From assembly GCF_004005865.1 (NCBI RefSeq), contig NZ_SACN01000001.1, positions 1,612,001 through 1,676,000 on the forward strand: a stretch of 64,000 bases of DNA, written 5' to 3'. Positions within the stretch are counted from its first letter, which is position 1, and the number at the start of each line of letters is the position of its first letter. Position numbers and translations under genes: made by a program. Shown here piece after piece: positions 51,379-61,652 of the stretch. Source of the DNA: Sphingomonas crocodyli (GTDB taxonomy: Bacteria; Pseudomonadota; Alphaproteobacteria; Sphingomonadales; Sphingomonadaceae). Below the pieces are notes generated by a model. That model was not told where the DNA came from. It saw only the letters and a list, made by a program, of their open reading frames with translations, and ran no database searches.

Positions 51379-52244
51379 AGCGCATCGCGGCCCTGATCGC
51401 GCTGGGCGGCTTGTCCGCATGCGCAGCGGCGCCCCAGCAGGCGGTGACCGCGCCGTCCTCGCGTCCGGCGGGGCCGGGGCCGACCTACCAATATCTCTAC
51501 GGTTCGGGTGAGGGCGGGGCGATCTCGGTCCAGGCCTATGCTGCGCTGCTCAACCATGTCGCGGCCGTCGGGCGCCCGAAGAATAGCGTGGTGCTGGCCG
51601 AAGGCTCGACCCTTGCCGCGCCCAGCTTCGTGCCGTGCGGGGACAAGCCGCTCGCGGCGGTGTTCGACGTCGATGAGACGGTGCTGCTCAACCTCGGCTT
51701 CGAGGAGAAGGATGCGCGGCGCGGCGGCGGGCCGTTCGATCCCAAGGCGTGGGATCGCTGGGAACGCACCGGCGCGGCCGCGGTCGCCCCCGTGCCCGGC
51801 GCGGTCTATGCGCTGCGGCAGCTGCGCGCGAAGGGCGTGACCGTCATCTTCAACACCAATCGTTCGGCCGAGACCGCCGATCAGACGGTGGCTGCCGTGA
51901 AGAATGCGGGTCTGGGCGATTTCGTCCACGGTCAGGACTTGTTCCTGCAGGGCGACGACAGCGCCGGATCAAAGAAGGACGGCCGCCGATCGACCATTGC
52001 GTCGCGTTACTGCGTGATCGCGATGGGCGGCGACCAGCTGGGCGACTTCAGCGATATGTTCAACCAGATCGCCAGCCCGCGCGAACGGCGCGAGGCCGCC
52101 GGCCACGGCGAGGTCGCGCGGCTGTGGGGCAATGGCTGGTTCTTGCTGCCCAACCCGGTTTACGGCCCCGGTATGCGCGGGGGCTTCGACGACGTGTTTC
52201 CGACCGACAAAAGGTGGGACGATCCCGCCCAAGGAGCGAACTGA
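51375..52244 (+). CDS. Lipoprotein e(P4)-type acid phosphatase / 5'-nucleotidase
   Basis: 289 aa, GTG start in a GTGA overlap with scoA. Lipobox LSAC near residue 16 predicts an outer-membrane lipoprotein. HAD motifs: [10 protein letters not shown] (DxDx), NTNRS for the Thr/Ser motif, and [11 protein letters not shown] with the acidic pair. P4 enzymes dephosphorylate NMN or nucleotides in the periplasm. Placed between two CoA-transferase genes, with coupling at its 5' end and scoB starting 2 nt after its stop. No biochemical link to CoA transfer is known. Confidence 0.88.
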   Translation: MKRIAALIALGGLSACAAAPQQAVTAPSSRPAGPGPTYQYLYGSGEGGAISVQAYAALLNHVAAVGRPKNSVVLAEGSTLAAPSFVPCGDKPLAAVFDVDETVLLNLGFEEKDARRGGGPFDPKAWDRWERTGAAAVAPVPGAVYALRQLRAKGVTVIFNTNRSAETADQTVAAVKNAGLGDFVHGQDLFLQGDDSAGSKKDGRRSTIASRYCVIAMGGDQLGDFSDMFNQIASPRERREAAGHGEVARLWGNGWFLLPNPVYGPGMRGGFDDVFPTDKRWDDPAQGAN

Positions 52245-52245
52245 C

Positions 52246-52881
<636 letters not shown>

Positions 52882-52895
52882 GCTCACCCCACGCG

Positions 52896-53009
52896 CCTCG
52901 TCATTGCGAGCGTAGCGAAGCAATCCAGGCCCGCATTAGAGAGGCTCGCGAGGCTCTCTAATGCGGGCCTGGATTGCTTCGTCGCCTGCGGCTCCTCGCA
53001 ATGACGAGG
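52896..53009. repeat. Long near-perfect hairpin of the CTCGTCATTGCGAG family
   Basis: Outer arms CCTCGTCATTGCGAG (52896-52910) and its complement (52995-53009) are perfect over 15 bp. Inside, 27-bp arms at 52917-52943 and 52954-52980 are perfect, with a 10-nt loop. The inner arms begin GAAGCAATCCAGGCCCGC. Such a cruciform-prone element may stop transcription from scoB. Confidence 0.85.
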
Positions 53010-53094
53010 GGGTGGTGAGTCGAACCGTTGCTGGCGTGCGACGATCGCCCGACTTTTTGGGCTGACGTGCGCGGCGGGGATGCTATGCCGGGGC

Positions 53095-54423
53095 ATGATC
53101 GCGCCGTGGCAACCAAAACAGAACAAGCCTGAAAACCCGAACGCTTCCGAAAATCCCGATGCTCCCGTGCCGACGATCGTTTCGATCGAACGCGGGCTGG
53201 TGGTCGGCGGTGTCGTGCTGTTCGTACTGCTGCTCGCCTTCGTCGCGGTCGGCGGCATTTACTGGCGCAAGGCGCAGACGCCGGCGGCCCCGCAGGGCAA
53301 GGCGCGGCTGTCGATCGATCTGAGCCGGATCGGCATCAGCAAGGTCGGCCCGACGCGGATCGATTATGGCCGGCTCGATGCCCGCATGCAGCGGCTCGCC
53401 GACAAGAAGGGCGTCGTCGGCATCGCGATCGCGACGATCGAAAATGGCGAGGTGAGCTTCGCCAAGGGCTATGGCGTCACGACCGATGGCAAGGACGGCA
53501 GCCCCGTTACCGCGCACACCATCTTCCGCTGGGCGTCGGTGTCGAAGGGGGTGGCGGGGACCCTGCTCGCCAAGATGGCGGCGGAGAAGAAGCTGTCGCT
53601 CACCGATCCGATCGCGAAATGGGCGCCCTCGCTCAAGCTCCGCGACGGGGCAGAGCAGGTCGCGACGGTCGAGAATGTCCTCTCGCAGAGCCTGGGCATC
53701 TGGAAGAACGCCTATGACGACGACCTTGAGCATGGGCATGATCCCAAGGAGATCCGCAGCCGGCTGAACGCCATTCCGCTGCTCTGCCCGCCCGGCAAAT
53801 GCTATTCGTATCAGAATATCGCCTATGATGCGGCGAGCGAGGCGGCCGAGAATGCGGGGCGCAAGCCCTACGCCCAACTGGTCGAGGAAAAGCTGTTCCG
53901 GCCGCTGGGCATGCAGACCGCGAGCATCGGGCGCGACGGCCTGGTCAATGCGCCAAGCTGGGCGCCGCCGCACAATGGCCGGCGCGAGCTGAAGGTCGAG
54001 GAATCCTATTACAAGGTGCCGGCGGCCGGCGGGGTCAACAGCTCGATCATCGACATGGCGTTGTGGATGCGCGCGCAGATGGGCGAAAGCCCGCACGTCC
54101 TGTCCGATCGGCTGCTCCACACGATCCACGATCCGCGGGTTCGCACATTCTCCATCCATCGCCTGCGCGACTATGATCAGCAGTTGAAGGACGCGTCCTA
54201 CGGCTTGGGCTGGCGCAGCTATCACTATCAGGGACGCGAGGTGATCGGGCATCGCGGGGCGGTCGCAGGCTATCGGTCGCTGATCCTGTTCGATCCGATC
54301 CTGAAGGCCGGGGTGGTGATGCTGTGGAACTCCGACGCCGTCGAACCGACGGGTATGCAGTTGGAAGTGTTCGATATGCTCTATCACCTGCCGTTCAAGG
54401 ACTGGACGGAACTGGATCGATAG
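53095..54423 (+). CDS. Membrane-anchored serine hydrolase (beta-lactamase class C-like)
   Basis: 442 aa. Short cytoplasmic N-terminus, TM at about 38-60, then a periplasmic class C-like domain with Ser148-x-x-Lys151 (SVSK), YQN (Tyr-x-Asn) and HRG near the C-terminus as the third motif. Could be an esterase, D-aminopeptidase or low-activity beta-lactamase; family members vary. An upstream ATG at 53080 is in frame. It separates the CoA-transferase operon from the ribosomal operon. Confidence 0.85.
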   Translation: MIAPWQPKQNKPENPNASENPDAPVPTIVSIERGLVVGGVVLFVLLLAFVAVGGIYWRKAQTPAAPQGKARLSIDLSRIGISKVGPTRIDYGRLDARMQRLADKKGVVGIAIATIENGEVSFAKGYGVTTDGKDGSPVTAHTIFRWASVSKGVAGTLLAKMAAEKKLSLTDPIAKWAPSLKLRDGAEQVATVENVLSQSLGIWKNAYDDDLEHGHDPKEIRSRLNAIPLLCPPGKCYSYQNIAYDAASEAAENAGRKPYAQLVEEKLFRPLGMQTASIGRDGLVNAPSWAPPHNGRRELKVEESYYKVPAAGGVNSSIIDMALWMRAQMGESPHVLSDRLLHTIHDPRVRTFSIHRLRDYDQQLKDASYGLGWRSYHYQGREVIGHRGAVAGYRSLILFDPILKAGVVMLWNSDAVEPTGMQLEVFDMLYHLPFKDWTELDR

Positions 54424-54431
54424 TCCGGCTG

Positions 54432-54460
54432 TTGACAGCCCCACCTGATCCCACTATCCG
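54432..54460 (+). promoter_or_regulatory. Promoter of the rpsM-rpsK-rpoA-rplQ operon
   Basis: TTGACA (54432-54437), exactly 17 nt, then TATCCG (54455-54460). The leader that follows (~135 nt) has an 8-bp stem CCCGGATT / AATCCGGG (54478-54485 with 54536-54543), possibly regulatory. Confidence 0.6.
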
Positions 54461-54601
54461 CACCCATTCCCAACGAGCCCGGATTCGGTACCGCTATACG
54501 CGTGTGCCGCGTTTCGCGCGTGGTGGGGTGCCCCAAATCCGGGGCGAGCGTCGAGATAGGGCCGGCTTGCCAGTGGCCCTGTGGAGCAGGAGAAAAGCAA
54601 A

Positions 54602-54970
54602 GTGGCACGTATCGCGGGTGTCAATATCCCGACCAACAAGCGCGTCGAAATCGCGCTGACCTACATTCACGGCATCGGTCCGGCCAAGGCCAAGGAACTG
54701 ACCACCAAGCTGGGCATCGCGCGTGAGCGTCGCGTTCAGGATCTGTCGGACCAGGAAGTCCTCCAGATCCGCGAAGCGATCGACGCCGGCTACACCGTGG
54801 AAGGCGATCTTCGCCGCCAGGTGGCGATGAACATCAAGCGTCTGATGGATCTGGCCTGCTATCGCGGCCTGCGTCACCGCAAGGGCCTTCCGGTCCGCGG
54901 CCAGCGCACGCACACCAACGCTCGCACCCGCAAGGGCAAGGCGAAGCCGATCGCCGGTAAGAAGAAGTAA
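54602..54970 (+). CDS. rpsM: 30S ribosomal protein S13
   Basis: 122 aa with GTG start after [24 protein letters not shown] is the standard start. H2TH motif and the C-terminal [16 protein letters not shown] tail that contacts tRNA are intact. First gene of the alpha operon, here without the usual secY-adk neighbours directly upstream. Confidence 0.98.
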   Translation: MARIAGVNIPTNKRVEIALTYIHGIGPAKAKELTTKLGIARERRVQDLSDQEVLQIREAIDAGYTVEGDLRRQVAMNIKRLMDLACYRGLRHRKGLPVRGQRTHTNARTRKGKAKPIAGKKK

Positions 54971-55023
54971 GGGCTTGAGCGCTTCGCAAGGGGCGCTCGC
55001 TCTCTCAGGTAGGAACGGATAAC

Positions 55024-55413
55024 ATGGCACGTGAATCCCAGCGCATTCGCCGCCGCGAGCGCAAGAACATCACCGCCGGCGTCGCGCATGTGAACGCCAG
55101 CTTCAACAACACCATGATCACCATCACGGACGCGCAGGGCAATGCGATTGCCTGGTCGTCGGCCGGCATGATGGGCTTCAAGGGCAGCCGCAAGTCGACC
55201 CCTTACGCCGCGCAGGTCGCAGCCGAGGACGCCGGCAAGAAGGCCGCCGAGCATGGCGTCCGCACCCTCGAAGTCGAGGTCAAGGGCCCCGGTTCGGGCC
55301 GTGAGTCGGCGCTCCGCGCGCTGCAGGCGGTCGGCTTCCACATCACGTCGATCCGCGACGTGACGCCGATCCCGCACAACGGCGTGCGCCCGTCGAAGCG
55401 CCGCCGCGTCTGA
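55024..55413 (+). CDS. rpsK: 30S ribosomal protein S11
   Basis: 129 aa, full length, with the [22 protein letters not shown] core and C-terminal [12 protein letters not shown]. Located 53 nt after rpsM in the same transcript. Binds 16S rRNA near the platform of the small subunit. Confidence 0.98.
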   Translation: MARESQRIRRRERKNITAGVAHVNASFNNTMITITDAQGNAIAWSSAGMMGFKGSRKSTPYAAQVAAEDAGKKAAEHGVRTLEVEVKGPGSGRESALRALQAVGFHITSIRDVTPIPHNGVRPSKRRRV

Positions 55414-55502
55414 TCGGCACCTGGGAGGCGGTCCATCGGGCCGCCTTTCCGCACTAAGTTTCCCGGCGGGATGCATGATCCCGCCAAACCCCAGGGGACA
55501 AA

Positions 55503-56567
55503 ATGGCTGTCAACGCAAAGAACTGGCAGGAACTCAAGAAGCCGAACGGCCTCGAGAAGAAGGCGAGCAGCGATAGCAAGCGCAAGGCGGCCTTCGTCGC
55601 CGAGCCGCTGGAGCGCGGCTTCGGCCTGACGCTGGGCAACGCGCTGCGCCGCGTGCTCCTCTCGTCGCTGCAGGGCGCGGCCGTCACGTCGATCAAGATC
55701 GAGAACGTGCTGCACGAATTCTCGTCGCTCGCCGGCGTCCGTGAGGACGTCACCGACATCGTGCTCAACGTGAAGCAGATCGCGCTGCGCATGCAGGGCG
55801 AAGGCCCGAAGCGCCTCCAGCTTTCGGCGACCGGCCCGGCCGAAGTCACCGCGGGCATGATCGCCACCACCGGCGATATCGAGGTGATGAACTCGGATCT
55901 GGTGATCTGCCACCTCGACGAGGGCGCGACCCTCAACATGGAACTGACCGCTGACGTCGGTAAGGGCTATGTCACCGCGGCTGCGAACCGCCCGGCGGAC
56001 GCGCCGATCGGCCTGATTCCGGTCGACTCGCTCTACTCGCCGGTCCGCCAGGTGGCCTACAAGGTCGAGAACACCCGCGTCGGGCAGGAACTCGATTACG
56101 ACAAGCTGACCCTGACGATCGAAACCGACGGCACGGTGACGCCTGAGGACGCGCTGGCCTATTCGGCGCGCATCCTGCAGGATCAGCTGCAGCTGTTCGT
56201 CCACTTTGACGACGGCATGGCCGTTACCGCGGCTCCGACCGCTGGTGGCGTTCCGGCTGCTGCCGGTGGCGCCGAGCCGGAAGGCGACAGCAACCAGCTC
56301 AACCGTTACCTTCTCAAGAAGGTCGACGAGCTCGAACTGTCGGTGCGTTCGGCCAACTGCCTCAAGAACGACAACATCATCTACATCGGCGATCTGGTTC
56401 AGAAGACCGAAGCCGAGATGCTGCGCACGCCGAACTTCGGCCGCAAGTCGCTCAACGAGATCAAGGAAGTCCTCGCTTCGATGGGGCTGCGCCTGGGCAT
56501 GGAAATCCCCGGCTGGCCGCCTGAGAATATCGAGGAAATGGCCAAGAAGCTCGAACAGGAATTCTGA
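55503..56567 (+). CDS. rpoA: RNA polymerase alpha subunit
   Basis: 354 aa. AGGGGA precedes the ATG. N-terminal dimerisation domain with [23 protein letters not shown], Ala/Gly linker (about 240-260) and the C-terminal domain (about 265-345) with [14 protein letters not shown] and [17 protein letters not shown], which contacts UP elements and activators. Confidence 0.98.
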   Translation: MAVNAKNWQELKKPNGLEKKASSDSKRKAAFVAEPLERGFGLTLGNALRRVLLSSLQGAAVTSIKIENVLHEFSSLAGVREDVTDIVLNVKQIALRMQGEGPKRLQLSATGPAEVTAGMIATTGDIEVMNSDLVICHLDEGATLNMELTADVGKGYVTAAANRPADAPIGLIPVDSLYSPVRQVAYKVENTRVGQELDYDKLTLTIETDGTVTPEDALAYSARILQDQLQLFVHFDDGMAVTAAPTAGGVPAAAGGAEPEGDSNQLNRYLLKKVDELELSVRSANCLKNDNIIYIGDLVQKTEAEMLRTPNFGRKSLNEIKEVLASMGLRLGMEIPGWPPENIEEMAKKLEQEF

Positions 56568-56683
56568 TGTTCCGGGGAGGGTTTCGGCTCTCCCCATCAT
56601 CAGCAGGGTAAGGGGCGGCACCCTTAATTGCCGCCTGGCCTGGGGTACCTCACACGGCCCTTTGACAAACGAAGGAAGAGACT
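56568..56683 (+). promoter_or_regulatory. rpoA-rplQ spacer with two hairpins
   Basis: GGGGAG (56574-56579) pairs with CTCCCC (56590-56595), and GGCGGCA (56614-56620) pairs with TGCCGCC (56629-56635). They could set the ratio of alpha to L17 by attenuation or by RNA processing. No gene is seen in this gap. Confidence 0.35.
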
Positions 56684-57106
56684 ATGCGCCATCGCGTTGG
56701 CGGTCGTAAGCTTCAGCGGACCGCATCCCACCGTACTGCCCTGTTCCGCAACCAGTCGGCTGCGCTGATCAAGCACGAGCAGATCACCACCACCCTCGCC
56801 AAGGCGAAGGAGCTTCGCCCCTATGTCGAGAAGCTGGTGACGCTCGCGAAGAAGGGTGGCCTGGCCAACCGTCGTCTGGCGCATGCGCGTCTGCTCGACG
56901 ACACCCAGCTCAAGAAGCTGTTCGAAGTGCTGGCGGATCGTTACGCCTCGCGCAACGGCGGCTACACCCGCGTCATCAAGGCCGGCATCCGCGCTTCGGA
57001 CGCTGCCCAGATGGCGATCATCGAATTCGTCGACCGTGACGTTTCGGCCAAGGGCCAGGATTCGGGTCCGGTCAACGTGGACGAGGACGAGGCCGAAGCG
57101 GCCTGA
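56684..57106 (+). CDS. rplQ: 50S ribosomal protein L17
   Basis: 140 aa: [24 protein letters not shown] is the fixed start (shown here in part: [10 protein letters not shown]), with a C-terminal extension [20 protein letters not shown] of alphaproteobacterial type. GAAGGAAGAG precedes it. Last gene of the operon, 23 nt before a strong terminator. Confidence 0.97.
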   Translation: MRHRVGGRKLQRTASHRTALFRNQSAALIKHEQITTTLAKAKELRPYVEKLVTLAKKGGLANRRLAHARLLDDTQLKKLFEVLADRYASRNGGYTRVIKAGIRASDAAQMAIIEFVDRDVSAKGQDSGPVNVDEDEAEAA

Positions 57107-57129
57107 TCTTCGCACCAGCGACGGAAATG

Positions 57130-57165
57130 AGGCCGGCGTCCTTCGGGACGCCGGCCTTTTTCTTT
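57130..57165 (+). terminator. Rho-independent terminator of the alpha operon
   Basis: Perfect 12-bp stem AGGCCGGCGTCC / GGACGCCGGCCT around a TTCG tetraloop, then TTTTTCTTTG. Confidence 0.95.
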
Positions 57166-57369
57166 GTCTGCGACACGTTGTCTCAGGCGCGTGATAGCGG
57201 CCTGATCGGTTTGCGATGCCGAACTGTGTTCGAATAAACACCGGTTTATCGGCCAAAAATCGCCATTCGTCGAAATAGTGCGGCGCAGCAATAAAACGTC
57301 ACCGGCATCTTACATTTCGGTTGCGCGGACCTCCTAGCTTGCAAACCTGTCAATTGCAGGAGTTTGCGC

Positions 57370-57627
57370 GTGCGTCAGTTTGAAAAGCCTAGTGACCAGA
57401 ATCGATATGAATCGCTCCGCGCTTCGCTGATGATGCTGTGCTTCGGCTTGGGCGTGCTGGCGTTCCTGATCGTGATCGGGCGTTCCGAATGGTTCCACCT
57501 GCGTCCGGCTTCGGGCACGGCGGCGGCGATGGCCAATGCGGGCAGCCATGCCGGATCGAACGCGACCGAGCATGCGAGCGCGCATGCCGGCGATCTTCCC
57601 GGCGAAGATGGGGTAGAGATCCGCTAG
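57370..57627 (+). CDS. Small single-pass membrane protein, unknown
   Basis: 85 aa from a GTG 7 nt after CAGGAG; a TTG two codons earlier is in frame. A TM helix at about residue 19-38 (LMMLCFGLGVLAFLIVIG) separates a basic N-terminus from a tail rich in Ala, His and Ser (SHAGSNATEHASAHAGD), which could bind metal. No family recognised. Gap upstream (57166-57369) holds nothing else obvious. Confidence 0.6.
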   Translation: MRQFEKPSDQNRYESLRASLMMLCFGLGVLAFLIVIGRSEWFHLRPASGTAAAMANAGSHAGSNATEHASAHAGDLPGEDGVEIR

Positions 57628-57659
57628 GCGACCAACGATTGCGCATGTAGGTTGCCCCC

Positions 57660-58544
57660 ATGATCGTCAATGCCGCGCCGAGCATGAAGCAGATCGCCCT
57701 GGAGGTGTGGAAGCCGCTGTCGCTTCTGTTCGTCTGGGACGTGTTCGTCACCATCACTTACTATGTCCTGCCCTTCGACGCGCCCGAACTGCCGGTAACG
57801 GTGTTCGGCTCGGCGTTGGCGCTGTTCCTCGGGTTCCGAAGTAATTCCGCCTATCAAAGATGGTGGGAAGGGCGCGGCCTGTGGGGCCTGATGATCAACG
57901 CCAGCCGCAACATCGCGCGGCAGGCGCGCAATTTCCTGCCCGATCCCGAAGCGCGCGACATGAAGCGCACGATCGTGCTGCGCCAGATCGCCTATGTCCA
58001 CGCGCTGCGTTGCCAGCTGCGCCGGCAGAGCCCGGACGAGGAGGTGCTGCGCTTCCTGTCGAAGGGCGAGGCGGACTTCGCGCTCGCACGCACCAACACC
58101 GCCAACGGACTTGTCGATGGCACCGGCCGCCGGATCGATACCGCGCGCAAGAATGGGTGGATCGATACGATTCAGCAGAGCGCGATGGAAAGCGTGCTGG
58201 TCGACATCGCCAATGCCCAGGGCGGCATGGAGCGGCTGAAGAACACGCCGTTGCCGTTCCAGTATCGCTTCTTCCCGACCCTGTTCACCCACATGTTCTG
58301 CATCCTGCTGCCGATCGGGCTGGTCGAGACGCTGGGTTTCGCGACGCCGCTGGGCTCGACGATCGCGGGGCTGATGTTCCTGGCTGTGCTGGCGATCGGC
58401 GACGATCTGGTCGATCCGTTCGCGAACACCGTCCACGATCTGCCGCTGAGCGCGATGTGCCGCACGATCGAGATCGATCTGCTTCAGGCCATCGGGGACG
58501 AGGCGCCCGCGCCGATGCAGCCGGTCAACGGCATCCTCTGGTAA
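57660..58544 (+). CDS. Bestrophin-family ion channel (UPF0187)
   Basis: 294 aa. FLGFRSNSAYQRWWEGRGLWG, and later KNTPLPFQYRFFPTLFTHMFC plus IGDDLVDPFANTVHDLPL are the conserved segments of prokaryotic bestrophins; TM helices are at about 18-40, 45-60, 205-225 and 235-255. These proteins form pentameric ion channels; the bacterial forms studied conduct cations. Alone between the small membrane protein and an AraC gene. Confidence 0.88.
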   Translation: MIVNAAPSMKQIALEVWKPLSLLFVWDVFVTITYYVLPFDAPELPVTVFGSALALFLGFRSNSAYQRWWEGRGLWGLMINASRNIARQARNFLPDPEARDMKRTIVLRQIAYVHALRCQLRRQSPDEEVLRFLSKGEADFALARTNTANGLVDGTGRRIDTARKNGWIDTIQQSAMESVLVDIANAQGGMERLKNTPLPFQYRFFPTLFTHMFCILLPIGLVETLGFATPLGSTIAGLMFLAVLAIGDDLVDPFANTVHDLPLSAMCRTIEIDLLQAIGDEAPAPMQPVNGILW

Positions 58545-58550
58545 GCGTCG

Positions 58551-59387
58551 TCAGCCGCCTGCGTGGCGGCTGCGGAAACCCGCCGGCGTCTCGCCGGTCA
58601 GCTGGTGAAATGCCCTGGCGAAGGCGCTGAGCGAGGCATAGCCGACATCGGCGGCAACGTCCGTGACGCGCCGTCCCTCCGCCAGCAGGCCCATCGCGGC
58701 GAGGATACGGGCCTGCGCGAGCCACGCCTGCCATCCCATCCCGGTCTCGCGCGCGAATAGGCGGCGGAAACTGCGTTCGGACAGCGCCGCCACCGCGATC
58801 GCGCCGGCCTGCGTCGCGCTGTCCAGATGCGTAGCCGCATAGTTCATCGCGCGGATGATCGAGGGATGCGCGGCGCCCGGCAGGAACAGCGGCAATTCGC
58901 TGTCCAGCCACTCGCCGCACATCAGGCCCAGCGTCTGGAGGAAGCTGGCGGCGAGGGGATCGCTCTCGCTCGCGCCCATTGGCCAGCGGGTCGCGTGGAG
59001 GATCATTTCGCGCATCAACGGGCTGGCGCTCAGGATCCGCACGCGGTCCGATCCATCGGCCACCACGTCGGGCGAGAAATAGAGCGACGCCCCGTCGACA
59101 TCGGCGATCAGCGTGCGGTGACGTGTCCCGGCGGGTATCCACGCCGCGCGCCCCTTAGGCAGGACATGCCGGCCGCGCTCGCTTTCGATCTGGGTGGCGC
59201 CCTCCAGCGCGTAGATCAGCTGGTGATAGGGGTGGGTGTGCCAATCGTAGAACAGGTGCCGCGCGCGATCTAGGAAGGCGAAGCCGACCCCTTCGGGGCG
59301 ATCGAGCCCGTGCGATTGGAGCAGCGAGCGGGTTTCCTTGGCGTCGAGCGTGCGCATGGCCGATTTTCGATGATCTATGGCCGACAT
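58551..59387 (-). CDS. AraC-family regulator with cupin sensor
   Basis: 278 aa; an ATG ten codons in (MRTLDAKE, 59357) is an alternative. N-terminal cupin (about 40-110: HTHPYHQLIYALEG, AWIPAGTRH) and two helix-turn-helix units at the C-terminus (AALSERSFRRLFARETGM, VGYASLSAFARAFHQLTGETPAGFR). Divergent from the methyltransferase gene; GCCAATTGGC at 59398-59407 between them is a candidate operator. Confidence 0.88.
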   Translation of the reverse strand: MSAIDHRKSAMRTLDAKETRSLLQSHGLDRPEGVGFAFLDRARHLFYDWHTHPYHQLIYALEGATQIESERGRHVLPKGRAAWIPAGTRHRTLIADVDGASLYFSPDVVADGSDRVRILSASPLMREMILHATRWPMGASESDPLAASFLQTLGLMCGEWLDSELPLFLPGAAHPSIIRAMNYAATHLDSATQAGAIAVAALSERSFRRLFARETGMGWQAWLAQARILAAMGLLAEGRRVTDVAADVGYASLSAFARAFHQLTGETPAGFRSRHAGG

Positions 59388-59397
59388 GCGTTAGCCG

Positions 59398-59407
59398 GCC
59401 AATTGGC
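59398..59407. promoter_or_regulatory. Candidate operator palindrome between araC-type gene and methyltransferase gene
   Basis: GCCAATTGGC is a perfect 10-bp palindrome, with AGCC (59393-59396) and GGCT (59405-59408) around it, in the 56-nt divergent gap. Regulation by the AraC protein is inferred from position only. Confidence 0.35.
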
Positions 59408-59443
59408 TGCGGGCTAGTCCTCTCCACCTCAAAGGAGACGCAC

Positions 59444-60202
59444 ATGAACGCTACCGCACATGATCGACGGATCGTCGACCAGTTCACCCGTTGGGCCAAG
59501 CCCTTCGCCGATCTGCCCCTCCATGCCGAGGCGGAGGCGATGGAGCGCACGCTGGCCGCCTGCGCGCTCACGGCGGATGCGGACGTGCTCGACGTCGCCT
59601 GCGGCCCCGGCATCCTCGCCTGCGCGATGGCGGGGCAGGCGCGGCACGTGACGGGTATCGACCTGACTCCCGCGATGATCCAACAGGCCGAGGCGCGGCA
59701 GGCGCGGGAAGGGCGAAGCAACCTCGAATGGCATGTCGGCGATGCGACCGCCTTGCCCTTTGCGGACGGCGCCTTCGATCGGGTGACGACGCGCTACAGC
59801 TTCCACCACATGCCCGATCCGGCGGCGGCGCTGGCGGAGATGGTGCGCGTGTGCCGGCCGGGCGGCCTGATCGTGGTGATCGATGCGACCCCCGCACCCG
59901 ACAAGCAGGCCGCCTATGACATGATGGAGACGCTGCGCGATCCATCGCACACCAGCGCGCTCACGCTCGACCAGTTGCGCGCGATCGGGCGCGAGGCGGG
60001 GCTGCGCGAGGCCGTGATCGACGATTATCGGCTCGCGGCGCGGCTCGCTCCGTTGGCCGATGCGCAGGATATGGCGGCGCTGAACGCGTTGTTCGACGGC
60101 GATATTGCCGGGGGGCAGGATCGCATCGGCGTGGGCGCGTGGCGCGATGCCGATGGGATCGGCTTCCACTTCCCAGTGTCGATCGTCGCCTGGGATCGCT
60201 GA
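59444..60202 (+). CDS. Class I SAM-dependent methyltransferase
   Basis: 252 aa; AAAGGAGA precedes the ATG. Motif I VLDVACGPGILACAM (about 48-62), acidic motif II TGIDLTP, GDATALPFADGAFD and post-motif RPGGLIVVIDATPAPD define a UbiE-like small-molecule methyltransferase. Substrate unknown; likely controlled by the divergent AraC gene. Confidence 0.85.
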   Translation: MNATAHDRRIVDQFTRWAKPFADLPLHAEAEAMERTLAACALTADADVLDVACGPGILACAMAGQARHVTGIDLTPAMIQQAEARQAREGRSNLEWHVGDATALPFADGAFDRVTTRYSFHHMPDPAAALAEMVRVCRPGGLIVVIDATPAPDKQAAYDMMETLRDPSHTSALTLDQLRAIGREAGLREAVIDDYRLAARLAPLADAQDMAALNALFDGDIAGGQDRIGVGAWRDADGIGFHFPVSIVAWDR

Positions 60203-60213
60203 CCCACAAAAAA

Positions 60214-60242
60214 GGCCGCCGTTCCGGGTTGGAACGGCGGCC
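60214..60242 (-). terminator. Rho-independent terminator of icd
   Basis: Perfect 12-bp arms GGCCGCCGTTCC / GGAACGGCGGCC with a 5-nt loop. On the minus strand TTTTTT follows, so it ends icd; read rightward it also ends the methyltransferase gene. Confidence 0.9.
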
Positions 60243-60268
60243 CCTTCGAAGCGGCTATGCCGGGCGAC

Positions 60269-61489
60269 TTACGCCCAGGCGGCCATTTCCTTTTCGAGGT
60301 TCACGCGGATTTCCTCGAAGAACTGCTCGGTGGTCATCCAGGGCTGATCCGGGCCGATCAGGATCGCGAGATCCTTGGTCATGCCGCCCTTTTCGACCGT
60401 CTCGATGCAGACGCGCTCGAGCGTCTCGGCGAACTTCACGACATCGGGCGTGTCGTCGAACTTGCCGCGGAACTGCAGGCCCTGCGTCCACGCGAAGATC
60501 GACGCGATCGGGTTGGTCGAGGTCTGCTTGCCCTGCTGGTGCATGCGATAGTGGCGGGTGACGGTGCCGTGCGCGGCTTCCGCCTCGATCGTCTTGCCGT
60601 CGGGCGACATCAGAACCGAGGTCATCAGGCCCAGCGAGCCGAAGCCCTGCGCGACGGTGTCCGACTGGACGTCGCCGTCATAGTTCTTGCAGGCCCAGAC
60701 GAACTTGCCCGACCACTTGAGCGCCGAGGCGACCATGTCGTCGATCAGGCGGTGTTCGTAAACGATGCCGGCGGCCTTGAACTTGTCGGCGAACTCGGCG
60801 TCGAACACTTCCTGGAACAGATCCTTGAAGCGGCCGTCATAGGCCTTGAGGATCGTGTTCTTGGTCGACAGGTAGAGCGGCCATCCGCGATCGAGCGCGT
60901 AGTTCATGCTGGCCTTGGCGAAATCGCGGATCGATTCGTCGAGGTTGTACATGCCCATCGCGACACCGGCCGACGGGAAATCGAACACTTCATATTCGAG
61001 TTCCTGGCCGTCCGTGCCGGTCCACTTCATGGTCAGCTTGCCCGCACCCGGCACCTTGAAGTCGGTCGCGCGATACTGATCGCCGAAGGCGTGACGGCCG
61101 ACGACGATCGGGTCGGTCCAGCCCGGAACCAGGCGGGGAACGTTCTTGATCACGATCGGCTCGCGGAACACCACGCCGCCCAGGATGTTGCGGATCGTGC
61201 CGTTCGGCGACTTCCACATCTTCTTCAGGCTGAATTCTTCGACGCGCGCTTCGTCCGGGGTGATCGTGGCGCACTTCACGCCCACGCCATACTGCTTGAT
61301 CGCATTGGCGCTATCGATCGTGATCTGGTCGTTGGTCTCGTCGCGCTTCTCGACCGAGAGATCATAATATTTCAGGTCGATGTCGAGATAGGGAAGGATC
61401 AGGCGCTCGCGAATCCACTGCCAGATGATGCGGGTCATCTCATCGCCGTCGAGTTCGACGACCGGGGTTTTCACCTTGATCTTCGCCAT
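60269..61489 (-). CDS. icd: NADP-dependent isocitrate dehydrogenase
   Basis: 406 aa, the eukaryotic-type homodimeric class common in alphaproteobacteria. [20 protein letters not shown] start; substrate-binding [32 protein letters not shown]; and [10 protein letters not shown] for NADP. Oxidises isocitrate to 2-oxoglutarate in the citric acid cycle. Single gene with its own terminator. Confidence 0.96.
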   Translation of the reverse strand: MAKIKVKTPVVELDGDEMTRIIWQWIRERLILPYLDIDLKYYDLSVEKRDETNDQITIDSANAIKQYGVGVKCATITPDEARVEEFSLKKMWKSPNGTIRNILGGVVFREPIVIKNVPRLVPGWTDPIVVGRHAFGDQYRATDFKVPGAGKLTMKWTGTDGQELEYEVFDFPSAGVAMGMYNLDESIRDFAKASMNYALDRGWPLYLSTKNTILKAYDGRFKDLFQEVFDAEFADKFKAAGIVYEHRLIDDMVASALKWSGKFVWACKNYDGDVQSDTVAQGFGSLGLMTSVLMSPDGKTIEAEAAHGTVTRHYRMHQQGKQTSTNPIASIFAWTQGLQFRGKFDDTPDVVKFAETLERVCIETVEKGGMTKDLAILIGPDQPWMTTEQFFEEIRVNLEKEMAAWA

Positions 61490-61652
61490 GTCCTGAATGC
61501 TCCGGGTCTGTTTTTGTCGGATGGTCCCTATTGCAGCGCGGGAGCGTGATCAACCGGGCTGGGCCGATTGGGGGCGCTTTTTCGGGCCTGCGAGGGAACG
61601 GATCGCCCGCGCGGCGATTGTCACGGCTGCGCACCGGCCATAGGATGCCGCG

